A stretch of DNA of 64,000 nt from Candidatus Methanomethylophilaceae archaeon (GTDB taxonomy: Archaea; Thermoplasmatota; Thermoplasmata; Methanomassiliicoccales; Methanomethylophilaceae). A model generated the notes under the pieces. The model did not search any database, was not told where the DNA came from, and saw nothing but the letters and a program-made list of their open reading frames with translations. Positions 7,387-15,671 of this stretch are shown in pieces (position 1 is the first letter of the stretch; the number at the start of each line of letters is the position of its first letter). A program made the translations under genes and the position numbers. The stretch is taken from assembly GCA_944320495.1 (NCBI GenBank), contig CALUHR010000002.1:36609-100608 (forward strand). The letters are read 5' to 3'.

Positions 7387-9288
7387 GTGATTAGCGTGTC
7401 CTTGGTCAAGGACGCCATATCCGAACAGAAGATACCGTTCGCCTGCATCGTCATAGGCATCGCCGCCCTGCTCGCTTCGTTCCTGGCCGAGTGGGCGTGG
7501 CCAATAGTTTTCGTACCGATTCTGATCTGCGGCGTCCCGATAGTCTGGGGCGCCATCATCGGCGTGGTGAAGGAGCACGACATCACCGCCGACGTGCTCG
7601 TCTCCGTCGCCATCGTGGCTTCCGTCCTCATCGGAGAGTACGACGCCGCTGCCGAGATAGCCATCATCATGCAGATCGGAGGATTCCTCGAGGAGGCCAC
7701 CGTCAACCATGCCAACGCCAGCATCATGAGGCTCGTGGGCATGAGGCCGGCGACCGCCAGGGTCGTCAGGGGCGGACAGGAATCCACAGTCCCGGTGGAG
7801 GACGTCGTCCTCGGGGACACCGTGCGTGTGATACCGGGCGAGATCGTCCCCGTCGACGGCGTCGTCCTCAGCGGGACCACCTCGGTAAACAACTCCATCC
7901 TGACCGGCGAATCGGTCCCCCGCGACGTCGCCCCCGGGGACCGCGTCTCCTCCGGGACGGTGAACATGTTCGGTTCCGTGGACATCTCGGTGGACCGCGT
8001 GGGCGACGACACCACCATAGCCAGGATGACTAGGATCATCGAGAACGCGGACGCCGGCAAGTCCAGGGTCGTCCGCACTGCTGACAGATGGGCCGTCTAC
8101 ATCGTCATCATCGCGTTCACCGTGGCTATCCTCTCGTATCTCGCCTTCCAGGACGTATACAGGTCCGTGACCGTTCTGGTCGTGTTCTGCCCCTGCGCGC
8201 TAATACTGGCCACCCCCACCGCGATCATGGCCGCTGCGGGCAACATGTCGAAGAGGGGCATCCTCGTGAAGGACGGTGGCGCCGTCGAGCGCATGGCGTC
8301 GGTGGACACCATCCTGATGGACAAGACCGGCACCCTCACCACGGGGGAGATCGTCTGCCACGGCTTCACCAGCACCGATACCGCTACCGATGCGGAGATC
8401 ATCGAGCGCTTCGTCTCGGCGGTGGAGTCGCGCTCCGAGCACCCGCTCGGCAGGGCGATCGCATCCGCCCATAGGGGCGAGATGGAACCTGCGGAGGACT
8501 TCGCCTACATGCCCGGACGCGGGGTCTCCGGGACCGTCCGCGGCTTACGCGTCACAGCCGGCAACGAAGGTCTCATGACGGAGCTCTGCCCCGAAAACTT
8601 GGACGCAACGCTGGAATCCGCGGCCAAGGTCAGGGACGAAGGATACACCGTCGTGTTCTCCGGCATCGACGGGAGGACCGTCGGTTTCGCCGTGCTCTCG
8701 GACACGCTGAAGCGCGATTCCGCGGAGACGGTCTCCGAGCTCAGGGGCCTGGGCATCAGGACCGTCATGCTGACAGGGGACGACCGCCATGTCGCCAGGA
8801 GGATAGCCGATTCCCTCGGGATGGACGATGTGATCTGGGAATGCCTCCCGGAGGACAAGCTGCGGACCGTCGTCTCGATGGAGGGGGAGAGGACCACCTG
8901 CATGGTCGGCGACGGGATCAACGACGCCCCCGCGCTCAAGCGTGCCGACGTGGGCATCGCCATGGGCGGCATAGGGAACGAGATGGCCACCGAGAACGCG
9001 GACATAGTGTTCGTCGACGACGACGTCTCCAAAATCGGAGGTGTGGTCAGGCTGAGCCGCAGGACGCTGTTCACGATCAAGGCGGGAATAACGTTCTCGA
9101 TCGTCCTCAACTCCGTGGCCATGGTCATGGCCGTGTTCGGGCTCATGGGTCCCATCGCCGGTGCGCTGGTCCACAACATCGGATCGGTCATCGTCATCAT
9201 CATGGCCGCCCTGCTGCTCAGATACGAATGCTGGCCGTCCCCCGGTAGAGACCGCACGGGCCCCGGGAGAACCACGGCCTCGGTCTGA
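7387..9288 (+). CDS. Heavy-metal translocating P1B-type ATPase
   Basis: Metal efflux pump. The 633-residue protein has a compact membrane region without an N-terminal HMA domain, an actuator loop with LTGESVP, the metal-site helix motif FCPCALI, the phosphorylation motif DKTGTLTTG, the HP motif SEHPLG and the hinge motif MVGDGINDAPALK. The last helices contain GALVHNIGSVIVI, the type found in the Zn/Cd and broad-range subgroup, whereas the CsoR-like neighbour points to copper, so the ion remains open. The GTG at 7387 lies next to operator repeats with no clear Shine-Dalgarno; a GTG three codons later is an alternative. Confidence 0.9.
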   Translation: MISVSLVKDAISEQKIPFACIVIGIAALLASFLAEWAWPIVFVPILICGVPIVWGAIIGVVKEHDITADVLVSVAIVASVLIGEYDAAAEIAIIMQIGGFLEEATVNHANASIMRLVGMRPATARVVRGGQESTVPVEDVVLGDTVRVIPGEIVPVDGVVLSGTTSVNNSILTGESVPRDVAPGDRVSSGTVNMFGSVDISVDRVGDDTTIARMTRIIENADAGKSRVVRTADRWAVYIVIIAFTVAILSYLAFQDVYRSVTVLVVFCPCALILATPTAIMAAAGNMSKRGILVKDGGAVERMASVDTILMDKTGTLTTGEIVCHGFTSTDTATDAEIIERFVSAVESRSEHPLGRAIASAHRGEMEPAEDFAYMPGRGVSGTVRGLRVTAGNEGLMTELCPENLDATLESAAKVRDEGYTVVFSGIDGRTVGFAVLSDTLKRDSAETVSELRGLGIRTVMLTGDDRHVARRIADSLGMDDVIWECLPEDKLRTVVSMEGERTTCMVGDGINDAPALKRADVGIAMGGIGNEMATENADIVFVDDDVSKIGGVVRLSRRTLFTIKAGITFSIVLNSVAMVMAVFGLMGPIAGALVHNIGSVIVIIMAALLLRYECWPSPGRDRTGPGRTTASV

Positions 9289-9295
9289 GAACAAA

Positions 9296-9335
9296 GCCGT
9301 TCGACGAAAGACGTATTTATCATTCGTCGAACGGC
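9296..9335. repeat. Perfect 13-bp inverted repeat before the acetate-transporter promoter
   Basis: GCCGTTCGACGAA (9296-9308) is repeated exactly in inverse orientation at 9323-9335, with a 14-base AT-rich spacer. It lies eight bases after the ATPase stop and six bases before the TATA box of the next gene. It could be an operator for that gene or a terminator hairpin for the ATPase; the position next to the TATA box favours an operator. Confidence 0.6.
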
Positions 9336-9341
9336 GTACAC

Positions 9342-9349
9342 TTTTATAT
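9342..9349 (+). promoter_or_regulatory. TATA box of the acetate-transporter gene
   Basis: ttttatat, 21 to 28 bases before the ATG at 9370, directly after the 13-bp inverted repeat. Confidence 0.55.
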
Positions 9350-9369
9350 GATACCTGCATCAGCCACTC

Positions 9370-9927
9370 ATGGCCGACGAGACCGTATCGACCAAGAAGG
9401 CCAACCCGGCGCCCCTGGGGCTCATCGGGTTCGGCATGACCACCGTGCTCCTCTCGCTCCACAACGCCGGAGCCCTCCCGCTCGACGGGGTGGTGCTCGC
9501 CATGGGCGTGTTCGTCGGAGGACTGGCGCAGGTGCTCGCCGGAATCATGGAATTCAAGAACGGCAACACGTTCGGAACCGTCGCTTTCACCCTATATGGG
9601 ATGTTCTGGCTCACATTCGTTGCCACCCACTCCGGCATCGATGGGATGTCCGGTAACGGCGACACCCTCGGGGCCTGGCTCCTCCTGTGGGGACTCCTGA
9701 CCCTGTTCCTCTTCGTTGGGACCCTCAGGGGCAGGAAGTCGAACATGTTCGTGTTCGCCACCCTGACGATAACGTTCTTCCTGCTCGGGATAGGCAACGC
9801 CGGGAGCATCGACATGCTCGTCACCGCCGGCGGCGTCGTCGGGGTAATCTGCGGATTCTCCGCCCTGTACACCGCGTTCGCGGAGGTCCTGGCGGAGCAA
9901 CTGGAGAGGGAGGTCCTCCCCTTCTGA
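9370..9927 (+). CDS. GPR1/FUN34/YaaH (SatP) family acetate/succinate transporter
   Basis: Six-helix membrane transporter for acetate or related short acids. The 185-residue protein has the family signature NPAPLGLIGFGMTT at residues 13-26, six hydrophobic segments and a length close to SatP (188). It has its own TATA box and a large inverted repeat upstream. In a methyl-reducing methanogen acetate uptake would supply carbon for biosynthesis; this is an inference. The gene converges on the ABC permease gene, whose stop is three bases away. Confidence 0.9.
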   Translation: MADETVSTKKANPAPLGLIGFGMTTVLLSLHNAGALPLDGVVLAMGVFVGGLAQVLAGIMEFKNGNTFGTVAFTLYGMFWLTFVATHSGIDGMSGNGDTLGAWLLLWGLLTLFLFVGTLRGRKSNMFVFATLTITFFLLGIGNAGSIDMLVTAGGVVGVICGFSALYTAFAEVLAEQLEREVLPF

Positions 9928-9930
9928 GGG

Positions 9931-11172
9931 TCATCCCTCCAGGAGCTGGACGCAGTAGCCGTCCGGGTCCCTGACGAAGTAGAACGTCACCCCGGGGGAC
10001 GGGGATATCGGTCCCCTGAACCCGGGATCCAAACGTGCGGCGAGTTCGCCCGCCCCCTTCACATAGAACCCGATGGAGATGCAGGGGTAATCGACACCAC
10101 CGTCCCCGTCGCCGATTATCTCGAGATGCATTCCGTCCCTCTCCCCGAGCATCGCTATCCTGCGCCCGGGCCCTGCCTCGAAGACCGAGGCCACCGGGAG
10201 CCCGATCCCCTCGGTGTAGAACGTGAGGCTCTTATCGAAATCCGATACATGGATCGTCGTGTGGGCGAACATGACCTCCAAATCGGCATCATCGGCTTGA
10301 CAGTTGCGACTGCATCGTCCGGACCTGCGGACTGCCATGACCGCGATCGCCATGAACAGGGCGGTGACTGCGAGCGAGTACACCAGGGACGCGACCGCCG
10401 AGAACTCGAATCCTCCCAGCGCCAGGTCGAACCCCATGTCCGTCCTGAAGCCCTCTAGGACATCCGCGGGCGCTCCGGAGAACACGTCCCCAAGGGCCTC
10501 GGAGCACAGCGCCTCACGGAACAGCGCGGCCATCTGGCTGGCCGGGACCAGAGTCCCCACGACCTGCATCGCCTCTGGCATGGTGCCCATCGGCATGTAG
10601 ATGCCAGACAGGAACCCGATCATCACGCTGACCACGGTGAAGAACCCGGAGAACGCCCCGGTGCTCCTGATGAACGACACCATCGCATACACGATTACCG
10701 AACCGGTAAGAGCCGAAGGTACCAGGAGGACGATGCACTCCGCGACACCGGCGGCGGACAGCGGGCAGCCCACGGCGACCAAGTACGCGAGGCATATCAC
10801 AAGAGCGATCAGGCTCATGACCAGGCCGGACGCGAAGGTGCTCAGCACGTGACCACCGACGACCTCCCACCTGCTCAGGGGCGTGACGGCGATGTCCCTG
10901 TCCCTTCCGGACACACGGTCCTCGACCATGGTCTGCAGCGAACCCGCCGAGGCCGTGACGGGGACGATGCCCAGGATGCCCGCCATCACCCATGCGTCGA
11001 TGAGATGGGGCATCCCGTCCATCTCCGGGTACGAGGAGATGAGGATGTCCCTCAGGAACAGCAGGTACAGCAGCACCACGATGAGGACGGCCATCAGCGA
11101 GAACAGGACCGACTGCCTGTCGCGAAGATAGCACAGGGTGTTCCTCTTCGCCAGTGCCAGCATCCCGCTCAT
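9931..11172 (-). CDS. ABC-2 type permease fused in frame to a VOC (glyoxalase-like) domain
   Basis: Residues 1-285 are an ABC-2 type permease with six hydrophobic helices and the typical helix-turn IYMPMGTMPEAMQVV before helix 5. After a basic, Cys-containing linker (RRSGRCSRNC), residues 300-413 form a complete VOC domain (starting MFAHTTIHVSDFDKSLTFY, ending RDPDGYCVQLLEG). No stop separates the two parts. An internal ATG with GGAGG only two bases upstream could allow separate synthesis of the VOC part. The permease pairs with the overlapping upstream ATPase as a drug or lipid exporter. The fusion is unusual; a lost stop between two genes is the alternative. Confidence 0.8.
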   Translation of the reverse strand: MSGMLALAKRNTLCYLRDRQSVLFSLMAVLIVVLLYLLFLRDILISSYPEMDGMPHLIDAWVMAGILGIVPVTASAGSLQTMVEDRVSGRDRDIAVTPLSRWEVVGGHVLSTFASGLVMSLIALVICLAYLVAVGCPLSAAGVAECIVLLVPSALTGSVIVYAMVSFIRSTGAFSGFFTVVSVMIGFLSGIYMPMGTMPEAMQVVGTLVPASQMAALFREALCSEALGDVFSGAPADVLEGFRTDMGFDLALGGFEFSAVASLVYSLAVTALFMAIAVMAVRRSGRCSRNCQADDADLEVMFAHTTIHVSDFDKSLTFYTEGIGLPVASVFEAGPGRRIAMLGERDGMHLEIIGDGDGGVDYPCISIGFYVKGAGELAARLDPGFRGPISPSPGVTFYFVRDPDGYCVQLLEG

Positions 11173-12095
11173 TCCATCTCCTCCCCCGTGATCCTGATGA
11201 ACGCGTCGTCCAGCGTCCCTGTCCTGACCTCGAACGAGGACATCATGCCCTCCAGCCGTCCTAGGACCCCCACCGCATCCAGCGTGGAAACCATGGGGAC
11301 CTCGAAGACCCCGCGAGACTCCGAGTATCCCAGACCCATGGAGTCCAGGACCCCGCGGACGCCCTCCGGGTCCGATGCGGCCACCGTGAGCATGTCCGAG
11401 CAGTACGTCTCCTTGAGGAACTCGGGCGTGCCGTGGGCAACGACCCTTCCGCGGTTGATGACCACCACGTCATCGGCATCGGCCGCCTCCTCCATGTAGT
11501 GGGTGGTCAGCAGGACGGTCATCCCCTCCTCGGAGCTGAGAGACCTGACGGTTTCCCAGATGCGCATCCTCGTCTGAGGGTCCAGGCCCGATGTGGGCTC
11601 GTCGAGCAACAGCAGCCTGGGACGGTGTACCAGGGCCCTGGCTATGTCAGCCCTCCGCCTCTGCCCTCCCGACAGGTCCCCGTACCTGCGGTCGGCGAAC
11701 TCGTCACAGTCCGCCAGCTTCATAGCGTCGAAGACGGCATCGGAGAGCTCGGTGCCCGAAAGACCATACATCCCTCCCCTCAGGGCCAGGTTCTCGCGGA
11801 CGGTCAGGATACGGTCCATCATGGACCCCTGGAAGACCACCCCTACATCGCGCCTCACCGCCGGATCGCCCGCGTCCCTGCCGAACACCTCCACGATACC
11901 TGAATCGCGTGCCAGGGTGGAGCATATGATGGACAGCGTGGTGCTCTTGCCGGCCCCGTTGGGGCCGAGGAAGGCGAAGAACGATCCCGCGGGGACCTCG
12001 AACCCTATGCCGTCGACCGCACGCACGCCGCCATAGCTCTTGACGAGGTCGCGGACGATCAGGGCGGGAACATCTGTGGTTGCGTCTTGGGCCAT
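11169..12095 (-). CDS. ABC transporter ATP-binding protein (drug/lipid exporter type)
   Basis: Nucleotide-binding subunit of a two-gene ABC exporter. The 308-residue product has Walker A GPNGAGKSTT, a Q-loop, the signature LSGGQRRRADIARAL, Walker B LLLLDEPTSGLD and an H-loop LTTHYMEEA, then a C-terminal extension of the DUF4162 type found in DrrA-like proteins. I chose the ATG at 12095, which has GGGGGAG about eight bases upstream; the open frame extends 22 codons further without support. Its stop overlaps the permease start by four bases (ATGA), giving a coupled operon. Confidence 0.92.
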   Translation of the reverse strand: MAQDATTDVPALIVRDLVKSYGGVRAVDGIGFEVPAGSFFAFLGPNGAGKSTTLSIICSTLARDSGIVEVFGRDAGDPAVRRDVGVVFQGSMMDRILTVRENLALRGGMYGLSGTELSDAVFDAMKLADCDEFADRRYGDLSGGQRRRADIARALVHRPRLLLLDEPTSGLDPQTRMRIWETVRSLSSEEGMTVLLTTHYMEEAADADDVVVINRGRVVAHGTPEFLKETYCSDMLTVAASDPEGVRGVLDSMGLGYSESRGVFEVPMVSTLDAVGVLGRLEGMMSSFEVRTGTLDDAFIRITGEEME

Positions 12096-12228
12096 TGTGG
12101 GACTCCCCCGGGTCGGAACGTGACAGACCGGCGAAACCGGAACACGGACCTCGGATATCAACCAACCGATGGAGTGCTATGGAGAACTGGCTCTTGGTAT
12201 GATGAAAATTGAAGAAAAAGGAAATGAG

Positions 12229-12301
12229 TGCTCCCGACGGGATTTGAACCCGTGTCGAAGCCTCGAGAGGGCTTCATGATTGGCCGCTACACTACAGGAG
12301 C
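12229..12301 (-). tRNA. tRNA-Glu (CTC)
   Basis: A full cloverleaf of 73 bases: acceptor GCTCCTG, anticodon stem AAGCC/GGCTT with loop CTCTCGA giving anticodon CTC, T-arm GGGTTCAAATCCC, discriminator A, no encoded CCA. Its first ten bases overlap the 3' end of nadE, whose TAG stop lies inside the tRNA. Confidence 0.95.
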
Positions 12302-13128
12302 TTGTTAAACCTGGGAATGCTCCCATGTATATAATGTTTTCGGTATCGGAAGTCACTCGGGCGGATCGCAGGCAGTCTCTTGTGCTCCATGGACCTCACC
12401 TGAGCCCTGATTCTGGCGATTTCGGACAGTTCGAGACCCGTGTCTGCGGCGATCTGCGAGTCTGAACAGTCACGCTCGAGATCGAACAGGATGCCGTCGA
12501 GATCCTCGTACCTGATGCCCATCTCCGACTCGTCAGTCTGTCCCTCCCAGAGCCCGGCGGACGGGGGCTTGGCGATTATGTCCTCCGGGACGCCGATGAT
12601 CCTGGCCAGCTGCCTGACCTCGGTCTTGTAGAGGTTGGCGAGCGGAGTGACGTCGCATGCGCCGTCGCCGAACTTCGTGAAGTATCCCATCATGATCTCG
12701 CTCTGGTTCGACGTACCGAACACCAGGTAGTCTCTCTTCTTCGCCATGTTGTACAGGACGATCATCCTGCATCTGGCGGAGATGTTTCCCCTCTCCAGAG
12801 GCGTCTCCTTCCCGGACAACAGGACCGCCGCCAGGGCGTCCACCGCGGGCTGGATGTCGACCACCTTGTACTCGGCCCCCCACATCGAGCTCAGTTCCGA
12901 GGTGACCTTGTAGTCCTCGGCGGGCGTCACACGGGAGGGCATGAAGATGTTGAGCACCCTGTCGGGACCCAGCGCGTCCGCGCACAGTTTGGTGACCGTG
13001 GCGGAGTCCAGACCTCCGCTGAGACCGACCACCGCTCCCTTGCATCCCGTGCGCTCGGCGGTGGTGCGGATGAATGAGACGAGGGCATCAGCATCCTCTC
13101 TGGTGACCTGCGGGATCTTGGACGACAT
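12292..13128 (-). CDS. nadE: NAD+ synthase, ammonia-dependent
   Basis: Converts nicotinic acid adenine dinucleotide to NAD+ using ATP and ammonia. The 278-residue protein has the PP-loop SGGLDS (residues 37-42), the segment FGTSNQSE and the substrate loop KPPSAGLWEGQTDE. No glutaminase domain is present. The ATG at 13128 gives the usual family length. Its stop is the only TAG terminator among readable genes in the window and lies at 12292-12294, inside the tRNA-Glu gene; reading through it would add a residue plus CSGQS before a TGA. Divergent from a nitrilase-family gene. Confidence 0.93.
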   Translation of the reverse strand: MSSKIPQVTREDADALVSFIRTTAERTGCKGAVVGLSGGLDSATVTKLCADALGPDRVLNIFMPSRVTPAEDYKVTSELSSMWGAEYKVVDIQPAVDALAAVLLSGKETPLERGNISARCRMIVLYNMAKKRDYLVFGTSNQSEIMMGYFTKFGDGACDVTPLANLYKTEVRQLARIIGVPEDIIAKPPSAGLWEGQTDESEMGIRYEDLDGILFDLERDCSDSQIAADTGLELSEIARIRAQVRSMEHKRLPAIRPSDFRYRKHYIHGSIPRFNKLL

Positions 13129-13204
13129 ACCCTCCGGGAATCGTGTGCTGCGGATTTAACGTTGTTCCCGATGGGATTTAAAGGGAGGGCAACGATAAGA
13201 GTTT

Positions 13205-13987
13205 ATGCAAGTGGACATCGCACTGTGCCAGATCCGTCCGATGACCGGATCCCCGGAGATGAACGCAGAGACGGTGGCCAACATGCTGGTATCCCGGGAC
13301 GAGGAGGTCCTGATTTTTCCCGAGTCCTTCCTCACCGGTTACGGGGTGTCGCCCGAAGGCCTGGAGGAGCGCATCTCCGCCGCGCTGACCACCATCTCTG
13401 ACACCTGTCGCAAGTACGACAAGGCGGTGGCCGTGGGAACCCCCATGCCGAGTCCAGAGGGATGGACCAACAGCCTGGCGTTCCTATCTCCCGACGGCGA
13501 CTCATATTACGACAAGATCCACCTCGCCAGGTTCGGCGTGTACGCCGAGGACGGGTACGTCGCCGGCAGGAAGCCGTCGATGGGGTCCTACCACGGCATC
13601 AGGTTCGGATTCAGCATATGCTACGACATCTACTTCCCCGAGGTCCTGCACGGATGCTCCCTGAGACGCGCGGACGTGAACATATGTATCTCCGCGGCGG
13701 CCACCCCGTCCGCGCCTTACTTCGAGACCATCCTGCCCGCCAGGGCCCTGGAGAACGTGACCTACCTCGCGTTCGTGAACAACGTGGGTCCCGCCAACAG
13801 CCTCGTCATGGCAGGGACGTCCCGCGCCGTGGATCCTCTAGGCCGGGAGATCGTGCGCTGCCCCGCCGACACCGAAGCGGTCGAGACCTTCACTTTCGAC
13901 ACGGAAGTTCTCGCGAAGGCCCGTTCCACACGCAGACATCTGCAGGATTTCAGGTCCGACATAGACTGGTTCAGGCAAAGCTTTTAA
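13205..13987 (+). CDS. Carbon-nitrogen hydrolase (nitrilase superfamily)
   Basis: Amidase-type enzyme with the Glu-Lys-Cys triad of the superfamily: Glu in IFPESFLTGYG (about residue 40), Lys in YYDKIHLARFG (about residue 102) and Cys in FSICYDIYFPE (about residue 139). The 260-residue length matches omega-amidase or carbamoyl-hydrolase-like members. The substrate cannot be read from sequence. It is divergent from nadE; the ammonia-dependent NadE has no glutaminase, so an ammonia-supplying role is conceivable but unproven. It ends in TAA, and tRNA-Ser follows 29 bases later. Confidence 0.85.
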   Translation: MQVDIALCQIRPMTGSPEMNAETVANMLVSRDEEVLIFPESFLTGYGVSPEGLEERISAALTTISDTCRKYDKAVAVGTPMPSPEGWTNSLAFLSPDGDSYYDKIHLARFGVYAEDGYVAGRKPSMGSYHGIRFGFSICYDIYFPEVLHGCSLRRADVNICISAAATPSAPYFETILPARALENVTYLAFVNNVGPANSLVMAGTSRAVDPLGREIVRCPADTEAVETFTFDTEVLAKARSTRRHLQDFRSDIDWFRQSF

Positions 13988-14016
13988 TTAGGGGTTCGAG
14001 TTCCCCCAATCCTTAA

Positions 14017-14100
14017 GCCGAGATGGCCCAGCCCGGTAAGGCGCGAGCCTGGAAAGCTCGTGGGAACTTTCCCTCGGGAGTTCAAATCTCCCTCTCGGCG
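14017..14100 (+). tRNA. tRNA-Ser (GGA)
   Basis: Class II tRNA of 84 bases with a long variable arm. Acceptor GCCGAGA/TCTCGGC, anticodon stem CGAGC/GCTCG with loop CTGGAAA giving anticodon GGA, T-arm GGAGTTCAAATCTCC, discriminator G as in serine tRNAs, no encoded CCA. Confidence 0.94.
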
Positions 14101-14173
14101 CTTCTTCCCATTTTTCCGACCCTCACCCCTATATACGCTCCGCCCATCACCGCCTCATAATAGGTGCGCGCGC

Positions 14174-14665
14174 ATGATAGTGAACGCTGAGCTCTACGTC
14201 AAGGACCTCCCTGGACAGCTGGTCGGCTCCCTCGAGCCCATATCCGTCGTGGACGGGAACATCCTGGGAGTCGTCCACAACCGCGAGAGGATCGTGAACC
14301 ACCGCATCTGCATCAACATCACGTTCGAGGCGGAGGACGACCAGCTCGAGAGGCTCAAGGCCATCTGGAAGTCCAAGGACATCATCATCTCGAAGATCGG
14401 GACCGCCTATGAGACCTTCACCATGGACTACATGCTGATAGGCGATATCGATGCGAGGTACATCGAGAGGCTCATCAACAAGGCATCCACGATAGCGGAC
14501 CTCGACGGTGTCGAGGTCAGCTACTCATCCAAGACCGGGGACTACTCCAAGCGCACCGGCATGCTCTCCGTGAAGACCAAGAGCCAAGAGGACCTGGACA
14601 AGCTTGACGGCTTCCTCGACGACGAGTGCCGCCGCAGCGGCATCACATACGTGAGGGGTGTCTGA
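14174..14665 (+). CDS. ACT-domain protein upstream of homoserine dehydrogenase
   Basis: A 163-residue cytosolic protein beginning [20 protein letters not shown], a beta-alpha-beta start with the D-x-P-G-Q-L turn characteristic of amino-acid-binding ACT domains. The second half (from about residue 75) looks like another ligand-binding domain. It is the first gene of an operon with homoserine dehydrogenase and citramalate synthase, so it probably senses an amino acid and modulates the pathway. The ATG at 14174 follows a TATA-like ctatata about 40 bases upstream; earlier in-frame codons run into tRNA-Ser. The ligand is unknown. Confidence 0.78.
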   Translation: MIVNAELYVKDLPGQLVGSLEPISVVDGNILGVVHNRERIVNHRICINITFEAEDDQLERLKAIWKSKDIIISKIGTAYETFTMDYMLIGDIDARYIERLINKASTIADLDGVEVSYSSKTGDYSKRTGMLSVKTKSQEDLDKLDGFLDDECRRSGITYVRGV

Positions 14666-14666
14666 G

Positions 14667-15671
14667 ATGAGGGTTTTCATCTGCGGATTCGGAACAGTGG
14701 GACAGGGCTTCTGTGAGGTCCTGGCCGCCCGCCGCCAGTTCCTCATAGACCGCTACGGGGAGCCAGTCACCGTCGTCGGGGCCATGGATTCCAAGACCTA
14801 CGCCTACAACCCGAACGGGTTCGACCCCCTGGAGCTCGTCTCCGTCAAGCAGGGGACGGGGAGGGTCGGCACTGAGACGTACCAGGACTCCGTCGAGGTC
14901 CTCTCCGGAGCGGAGTTCGACATCCTCGTTGAGGTCAGCCCCACCGATGTGAAGACCGGCGGAGCCGGACTCAGGAACATAGAGTACGCGCTCGGCAACG
15001 GGAAGGATGTCATCACGGTCAACAAGGGCCCGCTGGCCCTGAAATTCCGCCATCTCATAGACCTGGCCGAGAGCAACGGATGCTGCCTCCGCTTCGAGGG
15101 ATCCGTCGGCGGCGCCATGCCCATCATCAACCTCTGCCGCGACAACCTGGCCGGAGAGAGGATAGAATCCATACGCGGCATATTCAACGGAACATGCAAC
15201 TTCATACTCAGCAAGATGGACACCGGACAGCCGTTCGAGCAGGTCCTCAAGGAGGCCCAGCAGATGGGCTACGCCGAGACGGACCCGACAAACGACATCG
15301 AGGGGTACGACAGCGCGTGCAAGGTCGTCATCCTCGCCAACGCCGTGTTCGGCCGCGACGTCACGTTCAACGACGTGAGGATCACCGGCATCACATCGAT
15401 CACCGAGGACGCCATCTCCCTGGCCGCCTCGCACAACATGGTCATAAGGCTCATAGGTGAGGTCTCCGAGAGCAAGCTGGAGGTGGGGCCCAGGCTCGTG
15501 CCCAGAGGACACCCCCTCGGCATCTCTGGGACACTGAACACCGCCCAGATCCTGTCCGACCTCGCCGGACCGGTAACGGTCACCGGCAGGGGTGCTGGCA
15601 GGATCGAGACCGCCTCGGCGATACTGAGCGACCTCATATCCATCATGGACGAGAGGGCGAGACGGCGATGA
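14667..15671 (+). CDS. hom: Homoserine dehydrogenase
   Basis: Reduces aspartate semialdehyde to homoserine with NAD(P)H, the branch point to threonine, methionine and isoleucine. The 334-residue protein has the N-terminal Rossmann motif GFGTVGQG (residues 6-13), VNKGPLA, the substrate-binding GSVGGAMPI and the signature GTCNFIL, with the catalytic Lys region [16 protein letters not shown]. There is no C-terminal ACT domain, but separate ACT-domain genes lie on either side in the operon. The ATG at 14667 is one base after the preceding TGA; its stop overlaps the start of the citramalate synthase gene. Confidence 0.93.
   Translation: MRVFICGFGTVGQGFCEVLAARRQFLIDRYGEPVTVVGAMDSKTYAYNPNGFDPLELVSVKQGTGRVGTETYQDSVEVLSGAEFDILVEVSPTDVKTGGAGLRNIEYALGNGKDVITVNKGPLALKFRHLIDLAESNGCCLRFEGSVGGAMPIINLCRDNLAGERIESIRGIFNGTCNFILSKMDTGQPFEQVLKEAQQMGYAETDPTNDIEGYDSACKVVILANAVFGRDVTFNDVRITGITSITEDAISLAASHNMVIRLIGEVSESKLEVGPRLVPRGHPLGISGTLNTAQILSDLAGPVTVTGRGAGRIETASAILSDLISIMDERARRR

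Noticed and set aside
7387..9288. Assignment of the P1B ATPase as CopA
   Set aside because: The CPC motif and CsoR neighbour fit copper, but the last helices carry HNIGSV rather than the MxxSS motif of CopA, so the ion is left open.
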